NCBI GenBank assembly: GCA_027306745.1
Contig: DAHUZD010000198.1
Span: 1 to 8,748, forward strand
Source of the DNA: Acidobacteriaceae bacterium
Lineage (GTDB): Bacteria; Acidobacteriota; Terriglobia; Terriglobales; Acidobacteriaceae
Direction of reading: 5' to 3'
Length of the DNA stretch: 8,748 nt
Below are positions 1 through 6,068 of this stretch, piece after piece; position 1 is the stretch's first letter, and each line of letters begins with the position of its first letter. The notes beneath the pieces were generated by a model. The model saw only the letters and a list, made by a program, of their open reading frames with translations. It had not been told where the DNA came from and did no database searches. The position numbers and the translations under genes are program-made.

Positions 1-172
1 TCAAAAGCGCGACAAAGTGCCTAACTGACTTTTGCGATGCATGCGTAGACGCTTGCGCATGAAGATTCACCGCGAAGTGCAGCCACGAAGCAAAGTGGGA
101 ACAGAAAACTCAACCCGAATGAAGCGTAGCGCATAATCCGCATTTTCAGGAGCATAATCAGAGCAGCAGCCT
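1..172. other. Leader region upstream of dnaJ, no convincing gene
   Basis: No long reading frame ends or begins here. All three plus frames are open at position 1 and stop by about position 60 (the first two at 22-24 and 26-28), so the end of an upstream plus-strand gene could lie in the first bases, but nothing identifies it. A 31-codon ATG frame runs from 41 to 136 and has no supporting signal. Short dyads are present (ATGCG at 41-45 against CGCAT at 56-60). I looked for a HAIR-type HspR operator (CTTGAGT-N7-ACTCAAG) and for CIRCE and saw neither. CATAAT at 132-137 resembles a -10 box but has no good -35 partner. Confidence 0.5.
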
Positions 173-1426
173 ATGCCCACACAGACCAAAGACTATTACG
201 GCACGCTCGGAGTGAAGAAGACGGCCACGGCGGAGGAGATTCGCAAGGCCTTCCGCAAGCTGGCGCGCAAGCACCACCCGGATGTAAACCCCGGCGACAA
301 GAAGGCCGAGGAGCGCTTCAAGGAAATCTCCGAGGCCAACGATGTGTTGAGCGACGAGAAGAAGCGCAAGATTTACGACCAGCTTGGCTTCTACTCCGAC
401 AACATTGATCCGGAGGCGGCAGAGGCGGCGGCGCGTGGCCAGGGCGGACGCGCAGGTGCAGGCGTTCCGTTTGATTTTGGCGGATTTGATTGTACGGATT
501 TTGATGACACTCCCTTTTCGCGCAGCCGCAGCGCGGGCGGCATGGGCCGTGGCGCGGCTGGGCAGGGAGCGGCAGGGCAGGGCGCTGGCCAATCTTCGCA
601 GTCATCGCAATCTTCGTGGGGCAGCTTCCGCGACATATTTTCAGGAGCCTTTCGCGGTGGACATCGTGATGAGGTGCCGGAGGCGGGCACCGATCTTGAA
701 TATCAGGTGAGCATTGATTTCTGGACCTCGATTCGCGGCGGCACGGTGAAGCTGCAAGTGTCGCGGCGCGAGATGTGCCCGGTGTGCAAGGGCAAAAGCT
801 CCAGCGGCGGCGAGAGCATTTGCCAGGAGTGCGATGGCACCGGCCAGGTGACGCAGATGGGCGGGCGGATGAAGTTCAACCTGCAATGCCCGCGCTGCCA
901 AGGCACGGGGCGGGTGCGCAGTGCCTGCACAAATTGCGGCGGCGAGGGATTGGTGGCGCGCGCGGAGACGATTGAGTTTCGAGTGAAGCCGGGCACGCGC
1001 GATGGGCAGCGGATTCGGCTGGGGGGCAAAGGCAATGCAGGCGCGCATGGCGGCGCAGCGGGCGATTTGTACCTGATCATGCGGGTGGAGACGCACCCGA
1101 TATTCACACGCGCGGGCGATGATATTTACCTGACGGTGCCGGTGACGGTGAGCGAGGCGGCGCTGGGCGCGAAGATTGATGTGCCGACGATTGACGGGCG
1201 GGCGCAGTTGAAGATTCCGCCGGGCACGCAGAGTGGGCAAAAGCTGCGGATGCGCGAGAAGGGCGTTGCCAGCGCCGTGCGTGAAGGCACGCGCGGGGAT
1301 CAGATCGTTGAGGTGCAGTTGATTGCGCCGAAGGCCCAGGATGAGCGGTCGCGGGAGATTTTGCGCGAGCTGGCGCAGTTGAACCCGGAAGACCCGCGCC
1401 AAGAGTTGCTGACGCGGGCCGTATAG
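173..1426 (+). CDS. dnaJ: Chaperone protein DnaJ (type I Hsp40)
   Basis: Cytoplasmic co-chaperone that delivers unfolded clients to DnaK and stimulates its ATPase. The 417-residue product has the full type I order. The J domain covers residues 7-72 with HPD at 35-37. A low-complexity Gly/Ala/Gln/Ser linker spans about 85-165. The zinc region at 202-258 has four CxxC pairs (C202/C205, C217/C220, C239/C242, C252/C255), three of them in full CxxCxGxG form. The client-binding beta domains run from about 262 to 385. The linker is longer than the compact Gly/Phe region of E. coli DnaJ (376 aa in total). The ATG at 173 is the only possible start because an in-frame TAA lies at 155-157. The ribosome site is weak: AGGAG at 148-152 is 20 nt away. 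The gene converges on a DUF3617-like gene, and hspR follows beyond it, consistent with a heat-shock locus. Identification is secure; no promoter could be assigned. Confidence 0.97.
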   Translation: MPTQTKDYYGTLGVKKTATAEEIRKAFRKLARKHHPDVNPGDKKAEERFKEISEANDVLSDEKKRKIYDQLGFYSDNIDPEAAEAAARGQGGRAGAGVPFDFGGFDCTDFDDTPFSRSRSAGGMGRGAAGQGAAGQGAGQSSQSSQSSWGSFRDIFSGAFRGGHRDEVPEAGTDLEYQVSIDFWTSIRGGTVKLQVSRREMCPVCKGKSSSGGESICQECDGTGQVTQMGGRMKFNLQCPRCQGTGRVRSACTNCGGEGLVARAETIEFRVKPGTRDGQRIRLGGKGNAGAHGGAAGDLYLIMRVETHPIFTRAGDDIYLTVPVTVSEAALGAKIDVPTIDGRAQLKIPPGTQSGQKLRMREKGVASAVREGTRGDQIVEVQLIAPKAQDERSREILRELAQLNPEDPRQELLTRAV

Positions 1427-1441
1427 GGATGCGCGGCCTGG

Positions 1442-1522
1442 TTATTTGCAGGACCCGAGAAGTTTGCCGTTGGACTGCATGGAGGCGCTAACCTGCATGG
1501 GCGGTCGTCCGGGTAGGATGGT
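1442..1522 (-). pseudogene. Orphaned C-terminal tail of the DUF3617-like gene, downstream of in-frame TAG
   Basis: Immediately after the TAG at 1523-1525 the same minus-strand frame stays open for 26 codons and closes with TAA at 1442-1444. The tail reads ...PPMQVSASMQSNGKLLGSCK. As I recall the family, DUF3617-type proteins end in a Gly-x-Cys element after a polar strand, and this tail has GSC in that place. With the TAG read as a sense codon the product would be 150 residues with four cysteines (54, 71, 89, 149) instead of three. One base change (for example CAG or TCG to TAG) explains the arrangement. Alternatives are stop readthrough, a sequence error, or chance, the last being less likely given the cysteine and the in-frame continuity. 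Confidence 0.55.
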
Positions 1523-1894
1523 CTAGGACGAAGTGCTGCCGGTGGACTGGAAGCTGGCACCGTCTGCGGAAAAGGTTTCATCCACGCTGGAGGACATCTT
1601 CCACTGCACGGGACCGGCACCGCCGCTGCATTGGATTTTGCCGTTGTAGCCGTTCGGGATCGACGTGACTTGCGGTGCGGAGCATTGCTGGCTGGGGTGG
1701 GGCTGGTTCCACAGGTCACCGTGATTTTTGGCGCAAACGGTGACGGTTTTATGCACCGGCTTGCCGATGGATGGGGTGACGGTGGAGGTGACCTGCCACT
1801 GGCCGGGCTTGAAGTTGGGCTGGGCAGATTGAGCGTGAGCGGCGTGAAGCGCCACCGAAGAAAGTACAAGCAGGAAAGTGGGGATGAGTTTCAT
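1523..1894 (-). CDS. DUF3617-like exported protein, probably truncated by a nonsense codon
   Basis: Small secreted or periplasmic protein of unknown function; the assignment to the DUF3617 family is by recognised pattern, not by search. The ATG at 1892-1894 starts a 123-residue product with a clear signal peptide: residues 1-21, a Leu/Val-rich core, and AHA|Q as the likely cleavage site. The mature part opens with F-K-P-G-Q-W, like the 'GxW' strand near the N-terminus of this family, and has cysteines at 54, 71 and 89. The odd number of cysteines and the abrupt Ser/Thr-rich end (STGSTSS) suggest truncation; the expected end continues in frame beyond the TAG. The reading frame is open far upstream of this ATG, but the signal peptide fixes the start. 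The ribosome site is weak (GAGCGG before ATG). It is convergent with dnaJ and divergent from hspR, so it probably has its own promoter in the 72-bp gap. Confidence 0.72.
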   Translation of the reverse strand: MKLIPTFLLVLSSVALHAAHAQSAQPNFKPGQWQVTSTVTPSIGKPVHKTVTVCAKNHGDLWNQPHPSQQCSAPQVTSIPNGYNGKIQCSGGAGPVQWKMSSSVDETFSADGASFQSTGSTSS

Positions 1895-1915
1895 ATCGCC
1901 GCTCAGATTAGCACA

Positions 1916-1942
1916 GTCCGGCATGGGTTGGGGATGCCGGAC
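1916..1942. promoter_or_regulatory. Perfect 9-bp inverted repeat before hspR
   Basis: GTCCGGCAT (1916-1924) and ATGCCGGAC (1934-1942) are exact reverse complements around a 9-nt spacer, GGGTTGGGG. The repeat lies in the 72-bp gap between the divergent DUF3617-like gene and hspR, ending 24 bp before the hspR ATG. It could be an operator for an autoregulating dimer such as HspR, or an RNA hairpin in the hspR leader. It does not match the actinobacterial HAIR consensus. There is no T-run after it, so it is not an intrinsic terminator. The alternative hspR start codon at 1934 would sit inside the 3' arm. Confidence 0.55.
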
Positions 1943-1966
1943 AAGGCGCAGACCAAGGGGGAAGGG

Positions 1967-2407
1967 ATGACGGCAAAGCGAAAATCCAAAGGCGCGTACA
2001 TGATCTCGTCGGTGGCGGAGATGTACGGCATTCACCCGCAGACGCTGCGCATGTATGAGCGTGAAGGGCTGCTGAAGCCGTCGCGCACGGACGGCAACAC
2101 GCGCCTGTATACGGATGAGGACCTGGAGCGGCTGGAATTTATTTTGAATCTGGCGCGTGATCTGGGCGTGAACATTGCTGGGATTGGCATTATTTTGCAG
2201 ATGCGCGAGCGCATGGAAGAGATGAACCGGCAGATGCAGAGCTTTGTGGATTATGTGCGTTCGGAGATGCTGGCGCGCGTGCAACAGGCGACCCAGCAGG
2301 CTACGCCCGGCCTGGTGCCGCTGCGTCGACCAGCGATTATTCCCGTCGAAGCCCGAGAGCTGAGTGTGCGCGAGATGCGTCCGCGTGAGCCGGGCAAGAA
2401 GAAATAA
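1967..2407 (+). CDS. hspR: MerR-family heat-shock regulator, HspR-like
   Basis: Predicted DNA-binding repressor of chaperone genes, 146 residues, acting in the cytoplasm. The N-terminal winged-helix MerR domain covers residues 9-78. It carries the HspR signature HPQTLR (23-28), then R-x-Y-E-R-E-G-L and the wing R-T-D-G-N-T-R-L-Y (40-48). An amphipathic helix (76-110) for dimerisation follows, then a Pro- and basic-rich tail ending GKKK. There is no ligand-binding domain, as expected for HspR. I chose the ATG at 1967 because it is preceded by a purine-rich GGGGGAAGGG. The in-frame ATG at 1934 would add 11 residues but lies in an inverted repeat. In actinobacteria HspR is encoded with dnaK-grpE-dnaJ and uses DnaK as co-repressor; its position close to dnaJ here supports the same role, but the exact target is inferred. 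It may be cotranscribed with the next gene. Confidence 0.86.
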   Translation: MTAKRKSKGAYMISSVAEMYGIHPQTLRMYEREGLLKPSRTDGNTRLYTDEDLERLEFILNLARDLGVNIAGIGIILQMRERMEEMNRQMQSFVDYVRSEMLARVQQATQQATPGLVPLRRPAIIPVEARELSVREMRPREPGKKK

Positions 2408-2445
2408 GGAAGTTTGCAGTATTCTGTTGTTGGCGCGCCCATCCC

Positions 2446-3630
2446 ATGCACACATTCCTAATGGAATTTTTTTTGGCCGTTGGCTGCTTCGGTCTGCTCA
2501 CCTCCAGCGTCTTTGGTGGAATGGTGCTGGTGGCCGCGTGGCGATTTCGCGCGCGCAGGCGCAGCGAATCGGCATCGAAGTCTGCGCCGGAGTTTACGCC
2601 GCCGGTGAGTCTGCTGAAACCACTGCATGGCGATGAGCCGGGGCTTGAAGCGCACCTGGCGACCTTCTTCGAGCAGGATTATCCCGAATACGAGATTCTC
2701 TTTTGTGCGCGGCAGGATGAGGATGCAGGGTTGGCGGTGGCCCGGCGCGTGGCGGCGCGGTATCCACAGGTGCCGGTGCAGTTTATGACATCGGGCGAGC
2801 CGACGGCACCGAATGCAAAGACGCTTTCCCTCAATCGCATGGCCCAGGCTGCGCGCCATGAGATTTTCATCATCAGTGATAGTGACGTGTGCGTGACGCG
2901 GGAGTATGTGCGCAGCGTGACAGCGGCCTTTGCCGATGCGAAGGTGGGAGCGGCGACGTGCCTGTATCGCGGCGTGGCCGTGGAGGGCGGACTGTGGTCG
3001 CGCCTGGAGGCGACGGGCATGTCCGTGGAGATGACGGCGGGCGTGCTGGTGGCTGAGATGCTGGAGGGCATGAAGTTCACGCTGGGCCCCACCATGGCCG
3101 TGCGGCGGGAATCGCTAAAAAAAATCGGCGGATTTTTGCCAATGGGAGACTACTGTGCCGATGATTTTTTGTTGGGCAACTGGGTGGCCGAGCAGGGCGA
3201 AACCGTGATGCTTTCGACGCACGTCATCGACCACATCGTGCTGCATTCCGGCTTTGTGGCCTCGATGCGCCACCAGGCGCGCTGGATGCAGAGCACGCGC
3301 TTTTCGCGTCCCAAGGGACACTTCGGCACCGTGATGACGTTTTGCACGCCGTTTGGAGTTTTGGCGGCGCTGGCGGCTTGCGCTTTGCAGTATTGGGGTC
3401 TGGCGGCAGGGTTGCTGGCCTGGGCGATTGGCTCCCGCATGGTTATGGCGGCGAGCATCAGCCAGTGGGTGTTGCAGGAGCCAAGCGCGTGGCAGAGCAC
3501 GCTGCTCTATCCACTGCGGGATGCGATGGGTCTGCTCTTCTGGCTGGCCAGCTATGGCAGCCGCACGATTCTTTGGCGCGGGGAGACCTATGTGCTGGAG
3601 ATGGGCGGGCGCATGCGCCATCAGGGCTAA
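2446..3630 (+). CDS. hpnI: Membrane glycosyltransferase, HpnI-like (GT2/GT21 ceramide glucosyltransferase type)
   Basis: Processive-fold glycosyltransferase at the inner membrane, 394 residues. Visible features are an N-terminal membrane helix (about 6-32) followed by a basic stretch, and a GT-A catalytic domain (about 52-285). The GT-A domain has D-E-P near 63-65, DSD at 145-147, the DYCADD block at 235-240 (candidate catalytic Asp), and HQARW at 276-280, matching the (Q/R)xxRW type of motif. C-terminal hydrophobic segments lie at about 300-345 and 355-372. Length and order fit HpnI, which adds N-acetylglucosamine to bacteriohopanetetrol, and also the GT21 ceramide glucosyltransferases; the sequence alone does not separate them, and no other hopanoid gene is in view. 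The start is ATG 2446, though ATG 2461 is also in frame; neither has a good ribosome site. The gene contains T8 (2467-2474) and A8 (3117-3124) runs. It lies 38 bp after hspR and may share its transcript. Confidence 0.75.
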   Translation: MHTFLMEFFLAVGCFGLLTSSVFGGMVLVAAWRFRARRRSESASKSAPEFTPPVSLLKPLHGDEPGLEAHLATFFEQDYPEYEILFCARQDEDAGLAVARRVAARYPQVPVQFMTSGEPTAPNAKTLSLNRMAQAARHEIFIISDSDVCVTREYVRSVTAAFADAKVGAATCLYRGVAVEGGLWSRLEATGMSVEMTAGVLVAEMLEGMKFTLGPTMAVRRESLKKIGGFLPMGDYCADDFLLGNWVAEQGETVMLSTHVIDHIVLHSGFVASMRHQARWMQSTRFSRPKGHFGTVMTFCTPFGVLAALAACALQYWGLAAGLLAWAIGSRMVMAASISQWVLQEPSAWQSTLLYPLRDAMGLLFWLASYGSRTILWRGETYVLEMGGRMRHQG

Positions 3631-3664
3631 ATGTGGCGATTGCAAAAACAGCCAGGAGAAGAGA

Positions 3665-4807
3665 CTACACTTTCACAAATATTCCTTTGCGGTAGAGAGG
3701 GTAGGCCACTGCCCAGCAAAAAGCAACCATGCCCAACGCATAGGCCAAGGATGCAAGGGGCGGCGATGGCACGAATGCCTGGATGTGCAGAAAAATATCT
3801 CGCTGCACCGTCGGATATTTCTGTGTTCGGATGCTGGTCAGCATTGCTTGAAAGAGTTCTGCAAATACGTAGCACACGATGGAATTTTTTCCGAAAACAA
3901 GCCAGGGCCAAAGGCCACGGTGCTTTTGTTTGATTTCAATCCACCAATACAGCACAGCGAGTACGAGCAGCGACCAGCCCGCAGCGTACAGAACATAGGA
4001 ACTGGTCCAGAGTTTTTTGTTGAGCGGAAACCAGTGGTTCCACGCGCCGCCGGCCAGCAGCCCAAAGATGGCGGCCAGCAAGAGACCCAGAGCAATTTTA
4101 TTGGGAGCATATTTCTTTGTGCGCAGCCAGATCCCGGTGAGAATCCCAATGAAGGTCGTGCCCAGTGCAGGCAGCGTGCTCAGCAGGCCTTCGGGGTCTC
4201 GCGTGCCCTCATAGAGCCGACCGGGAAAGATGTGGCGGTCCAGCCAAGCGACAAGATTTGCGTCTTTGTCGAGGAAGGGAATGGCTTTGCCTGGCGCGCC
4301 GAATCCGGGCACGGGAACCCAGCGCAGCAGCACCCAGTATCCCAGTAGGGCAGCCGCCAGCAAGAGAACTTTGTCTGAAACGCGCCGACTGGCGAGATAG
4401 ATCAGGCTGCCGAGCAAATAGCAGAGCGCGATTCTTTGCAAAACGCCATAGAAGCGCAAGGTAGCCCAAGGGAACCTAGGGAAGCCATTGACGAGCAGGC
4501 CCAGCAGAATCAGGATGGTCGTGCGGCGCAGGATGTGGGGTGCAAGAGAGGACTTTGCGCGCCCCTTCGCTAGCCGGGCATCGGTGGAAAACACAATGGA
4601 GATGCCGACAAGGAGGAGAAACGTGGGAAAGACTAGATCCGTTGGTGTGCAGCCGTTCCACAGGGAGTGGCGCAGGGGCCAGTAGGAATGGGCCTCATCC
4701 CCATTGTTGTTGACGAGGATCATCAGCGCAATGGTGACGCCGCGCAGCACGTCCAGGCACAGGAGACGTGTCGTGCCGGATGTGGATGAAACTGTCGGGA
4801 TGGGCAT
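3665..4807 (-). CDS. NagX/HGSNAT-like multi-pass acetyltransferase family protein (DUF5009 type)
   Basis: Polytopic inner-membrane protein of 380 residues related to heparan-alpha-glucosaminide N-acetyltransferase and bacterial NagX, which are thought to move acetyl groups across the membrane onto glucosamine-containing sugars. Family marks in order: LDVLRG (18-23); H47-x-x-x-N-G followed by D-L-V-F-P (57-61) and a hydrophobic helix, the segment I expect to carry the acetyl-accepting histidine; L-R-R (92-95); GVLQRIALCY (121-130); N-H-W-F-P-L-N-K-K-L-W-T-S-S (257-270); and FGKNSI (305-310). About ten hydrophobic helices fill the chain, and length and motif order look complete. The start at 4805-4807 is supported by GGAGGG on the minus strand (4811-4816). 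The gene converges on the hpnI-like gene with 34 bp between stops, so the two are not cotranscribed. The acyl acceptor is unknown; an envelope aminosugar is a reasonable guess. Confidence 0.87.
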   Translation of the reverse strand: MPIPTVSSTSGTTRLLCLDVLRGVTIALMILVNNNGDEAHSYWPLRHSLWNGCTPTDLVFPTFLLLVGISIVFSTDARLAKGRAKSSLAPHILRRTTILILLGLLVNGFPRFPWATLRFYGVLQRIALCYLLGSLIYLASRRVSDKVLLLAAALLGYWVLLRWVPVPGFGAPGKAIPFLDKDANLVAWLDRHIFPGRLYEGTRDPEGLLSTLPALGTTFIGILTGIWLRTKKYAPNKIALGLLLAAIFGLLAGGAWNHWFPLNKKLWTSSYVLYAAGWSLLVLAVLYWWIEIKQKHRGLWPWLVFGKNSIVCYVFAELFQAMLTSIRTQKYPTVQRDIFLHIQAFVPSPPLASLAYALGMVAFCWAVAYPLYRKGIFVKV

Positions 4808-5042
4808 GCACCCTCCATTGCCCCGCGGGTGGGAATGCAGATGGACTACCCCCTACTCTTGCAGATGGGTTTGAAGGTTGTCCACGATTTTTTCAGGGAG
4901 GTGTGCTTTGGGGAAGATTTGAGGAGATTTCCAGTATTGATGGGGTTCTCCGCTGCCGATAGGCTGGGCAGGGGCGGGTGCGTAAGGGCGGCGTTTGCGA
5001 CTTTCTGGTGTGCGCGCGCATCTACAATGTCAGGAAGCAGCT
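4808..5042. other. Divergent intergenic region between the NagX-like gene and the DedA gene
   Basis: This 235-bp gap must hold promoters for both divergent genes, but I cannot assign them confidently. It contains the ribosome site of the minus-strand gene (4811-4816), a direct repeat TGCAGATGG at 4836-4844 and 4860-4868, and the ribosome site AGGAAG (5032-5037) of the DedA gene. TACAAT at 5023-5028 looks like a -10 box, but a transcript from it would start inside or just after the ribosome site, so it is doubtful. Small open frames here cross into both genes in wrong frames and look like chance. Confidence 0.45.
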
Positions 5043-6002
5043 ATGATTCCCATCCTGAGTTTTTTTGTCCATTACGGCTACTGGGTACTCTTCTTCTGGG
5101 TGCTGATTGAGCAGCTTGGCCTGCCACTGCCCAGCACGCCTGTGCTGTTGACGGCCGGAACCTTGAGCGCAACGCATGTGCTGGGTCTGGGCGGAATTTT
5201 GATTACGGTGCTGGCCAGCAGCCTGATCGCCGACTCGGTCTGGTTTGCGCTGGGCCGCCAGTATGGCGAAACGGTGACGCGCTGGATCTGCAAGCTGTCG
5301 CTGGAGGCTTCAGCCTGTGTGCGCCGGGCTGAGGACATGATTGCAACGCGCGGCGCTGGTGCGCTGGTGGTGGCCAAGTTTATCCCCGGACTCAACCTGA
5401 TGGCCGCACCCATGGCTGGGCAGAGCCGTATGGAGTACCGCAGTTTTCTGTTGTATGACACGGCTGGCACGATGCTGTGGGGGACAACGTTCGTGCTGGC
5501 CGGACGTTTCTTTGGCGATGCGCTGCGCCGGAACCAGGATGCTCTGAATTGGATGAGCCGCTTTGCACTGGTGGCCTTTGTGGTGGTGGTGGCGGTGTTG
5601 TTGTTGGGACGCATCTGGCGGCAGCGGGCGTTTTTGCGCAAGATTCGTTCCATGCGCGTGGCTCCGCAGGATTTGAAGAAGATGATGGACAGCGGCGAGG
5701 AGGTCTTTATCGTGGACCTGAGGCACCCGCTGGATTTTTTACCCGATCCGCGGCTGTTGCCCGGCGCGGTGCGGCTGCAACCGAGTGAAGTGGTGCAACG
5801 CAGCGCAGAACTGCCGCGCGACCGCGACATTATCGTTTACTGCACTTGCCCGAATGAAGAGGCTAGCGCCAAGGTTGCCCTGACTATGCGGCGGCTGGGT
5901 ATTGAGCGCATTCGTCCGCTGCGTGGGGGCTTCCAGGAGTGGAAGCAGCTTGGCTATCCACTGAGTGAGATGAAGGTGCAGACGCTGCCATCGGCATCGT
6001 AG
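5043..6002 (+). CDS. DedA-family (VTT domain) membrane protein fused to a rhodanese domain
   Basis: Inner-membrane protein of 319 residues. The N-terminal DedA/VTT part (1-195) has the family's early glutamate in E23-Q-L-G-L-P-L-P, a small-residue helix (about 36-70), the FIPG element (113-116) followed by A-P-M-A-G (122-126), and helices at about 138-158 and 172-190. DedA proteins are linked to flipping of undecaprenyl phosphate or phospholipid and to envelope homeostasis. The C-terminal rhodanese-like domain (about 204-307) has VDLRHP (224-229), the active-site loop Y-C-T-C-P-N-E-E-A-S (266-275) with C267 as the likely catalytic cysteine, and LRGGFQEW (293-300). The domain is predicted to be cytoplasmic. 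The loop is not the standard CxxGxR type, so the chemistry is uncertain. The ATG at 5043 has AGGAAG 5 nt upstream; an in-frame ATG at 4995 lacks support. The gene ends at a strong terminator and appears monocistronic. This two-domain arrangement is known in bacteria. Confidence 0.93.
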   Translation: MIPILSFFVHYGYWVLFFWVLIEQLGLPLPSTPVLLTAGTLSATHVLGLGGILITVLASSLIADSVWFALGRQYGETVTRWICKLSLEASACVRRAEDMIATRGAGALVVAKFIPGLNLMAAPMAGQSRMEYRSFLLYDTAGTMLWGTTFVLAGRFFGDALRRNQDALNWMSRFALVAFVVVVAVLLLGRIWRQRAFLRKIRSMRVAPQDLKKMMDSGEEVFIVDLRHPLDFLPDPRLLPGAVRLQPSEVVQRSAELPRDRDIIVYCTCPNEEASAKVALTMRRLGIERIRPLRGGFQEWKQLGYPLSEMKVQTLPSAS

Positions 6003-6034
6003 GAGTTTCCAGTTTCTGAAAATATGGAATGCAC

Positions 6035-6066
6035 CCGGGTGCAGGCATAACTGCACCCGGCTTTTG
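6035..6066 (+). terminator. Rho-independent terminator after the DedA-rhodanese gene
   Basis: CCGGGTGCAG (6035-6044) and CTGCACCCGG (6051-6060) form a perfect 10-bp GC-rich stem around the loop GCATAA, followed by CTTTTG. The short T-run supports plus-strand termination of the upstream gene. GCACCCGGGTGC (6031-6042) is itself a perfect 12-bp palindrome overlapping the 5' arm, so a competing fold exists. The structure lies between convergent genes, 8 bp from the stop of the minus-strand gene, and may also hinder transcription arriving from that side, though there is no adjacent T-run on the minus strand. Confidence 0.8.
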
Positions 6067-6068
6067 CG

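Noticed and set aside
41..136. 31-codon ATG reading frame upstream of dnaJ
   Set aside because: No ribosome site, highly basic random-looking composition, and no recognised family; likely chance.
1..172. HAIR or CIRCE heat-shock operator before dnaJ
   Set aside because: No CTTGAGT-N7-ACTCAAG or TTAGCACTC-N9-GAGTGCTAA match was seen, even loosely.
641..1402. 253-codon frame antisense to dnaJ
   Set aside because: Lies wholly opposite a confident dnaJ and has the Arg/His/Ala-rich composition of an antisense shadow in GC-rich DNA.
1895..2455. N-terminal extension of the DUF3617-like frame across hspR on the minus strand
   Set aside because: The extension is antisense to hspR, and a signal peptide begins at the internal ATG at 1894, which is the real start.
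3353..4348. 331-codon plus frame spanning the end of the hpnI-like gene and the antisense of the NagX-like gene
   Set aside because: Out of frame with one real gene and opposite the other; no domain and no ribosome site.
5023..5028. TACAAT as a promoter -10 box for the DedA gene
   Set aside because: A start 6-8 bp downstream would remove or cut into the ribosome site at 5032-5037, and no -35 box is at proper spacing.
5078..5830. 250-codon minus frame within the DedA-rhodanese gene
   Set aside because: Ser/Arg/Thr-rich antisense shadow with no family features.
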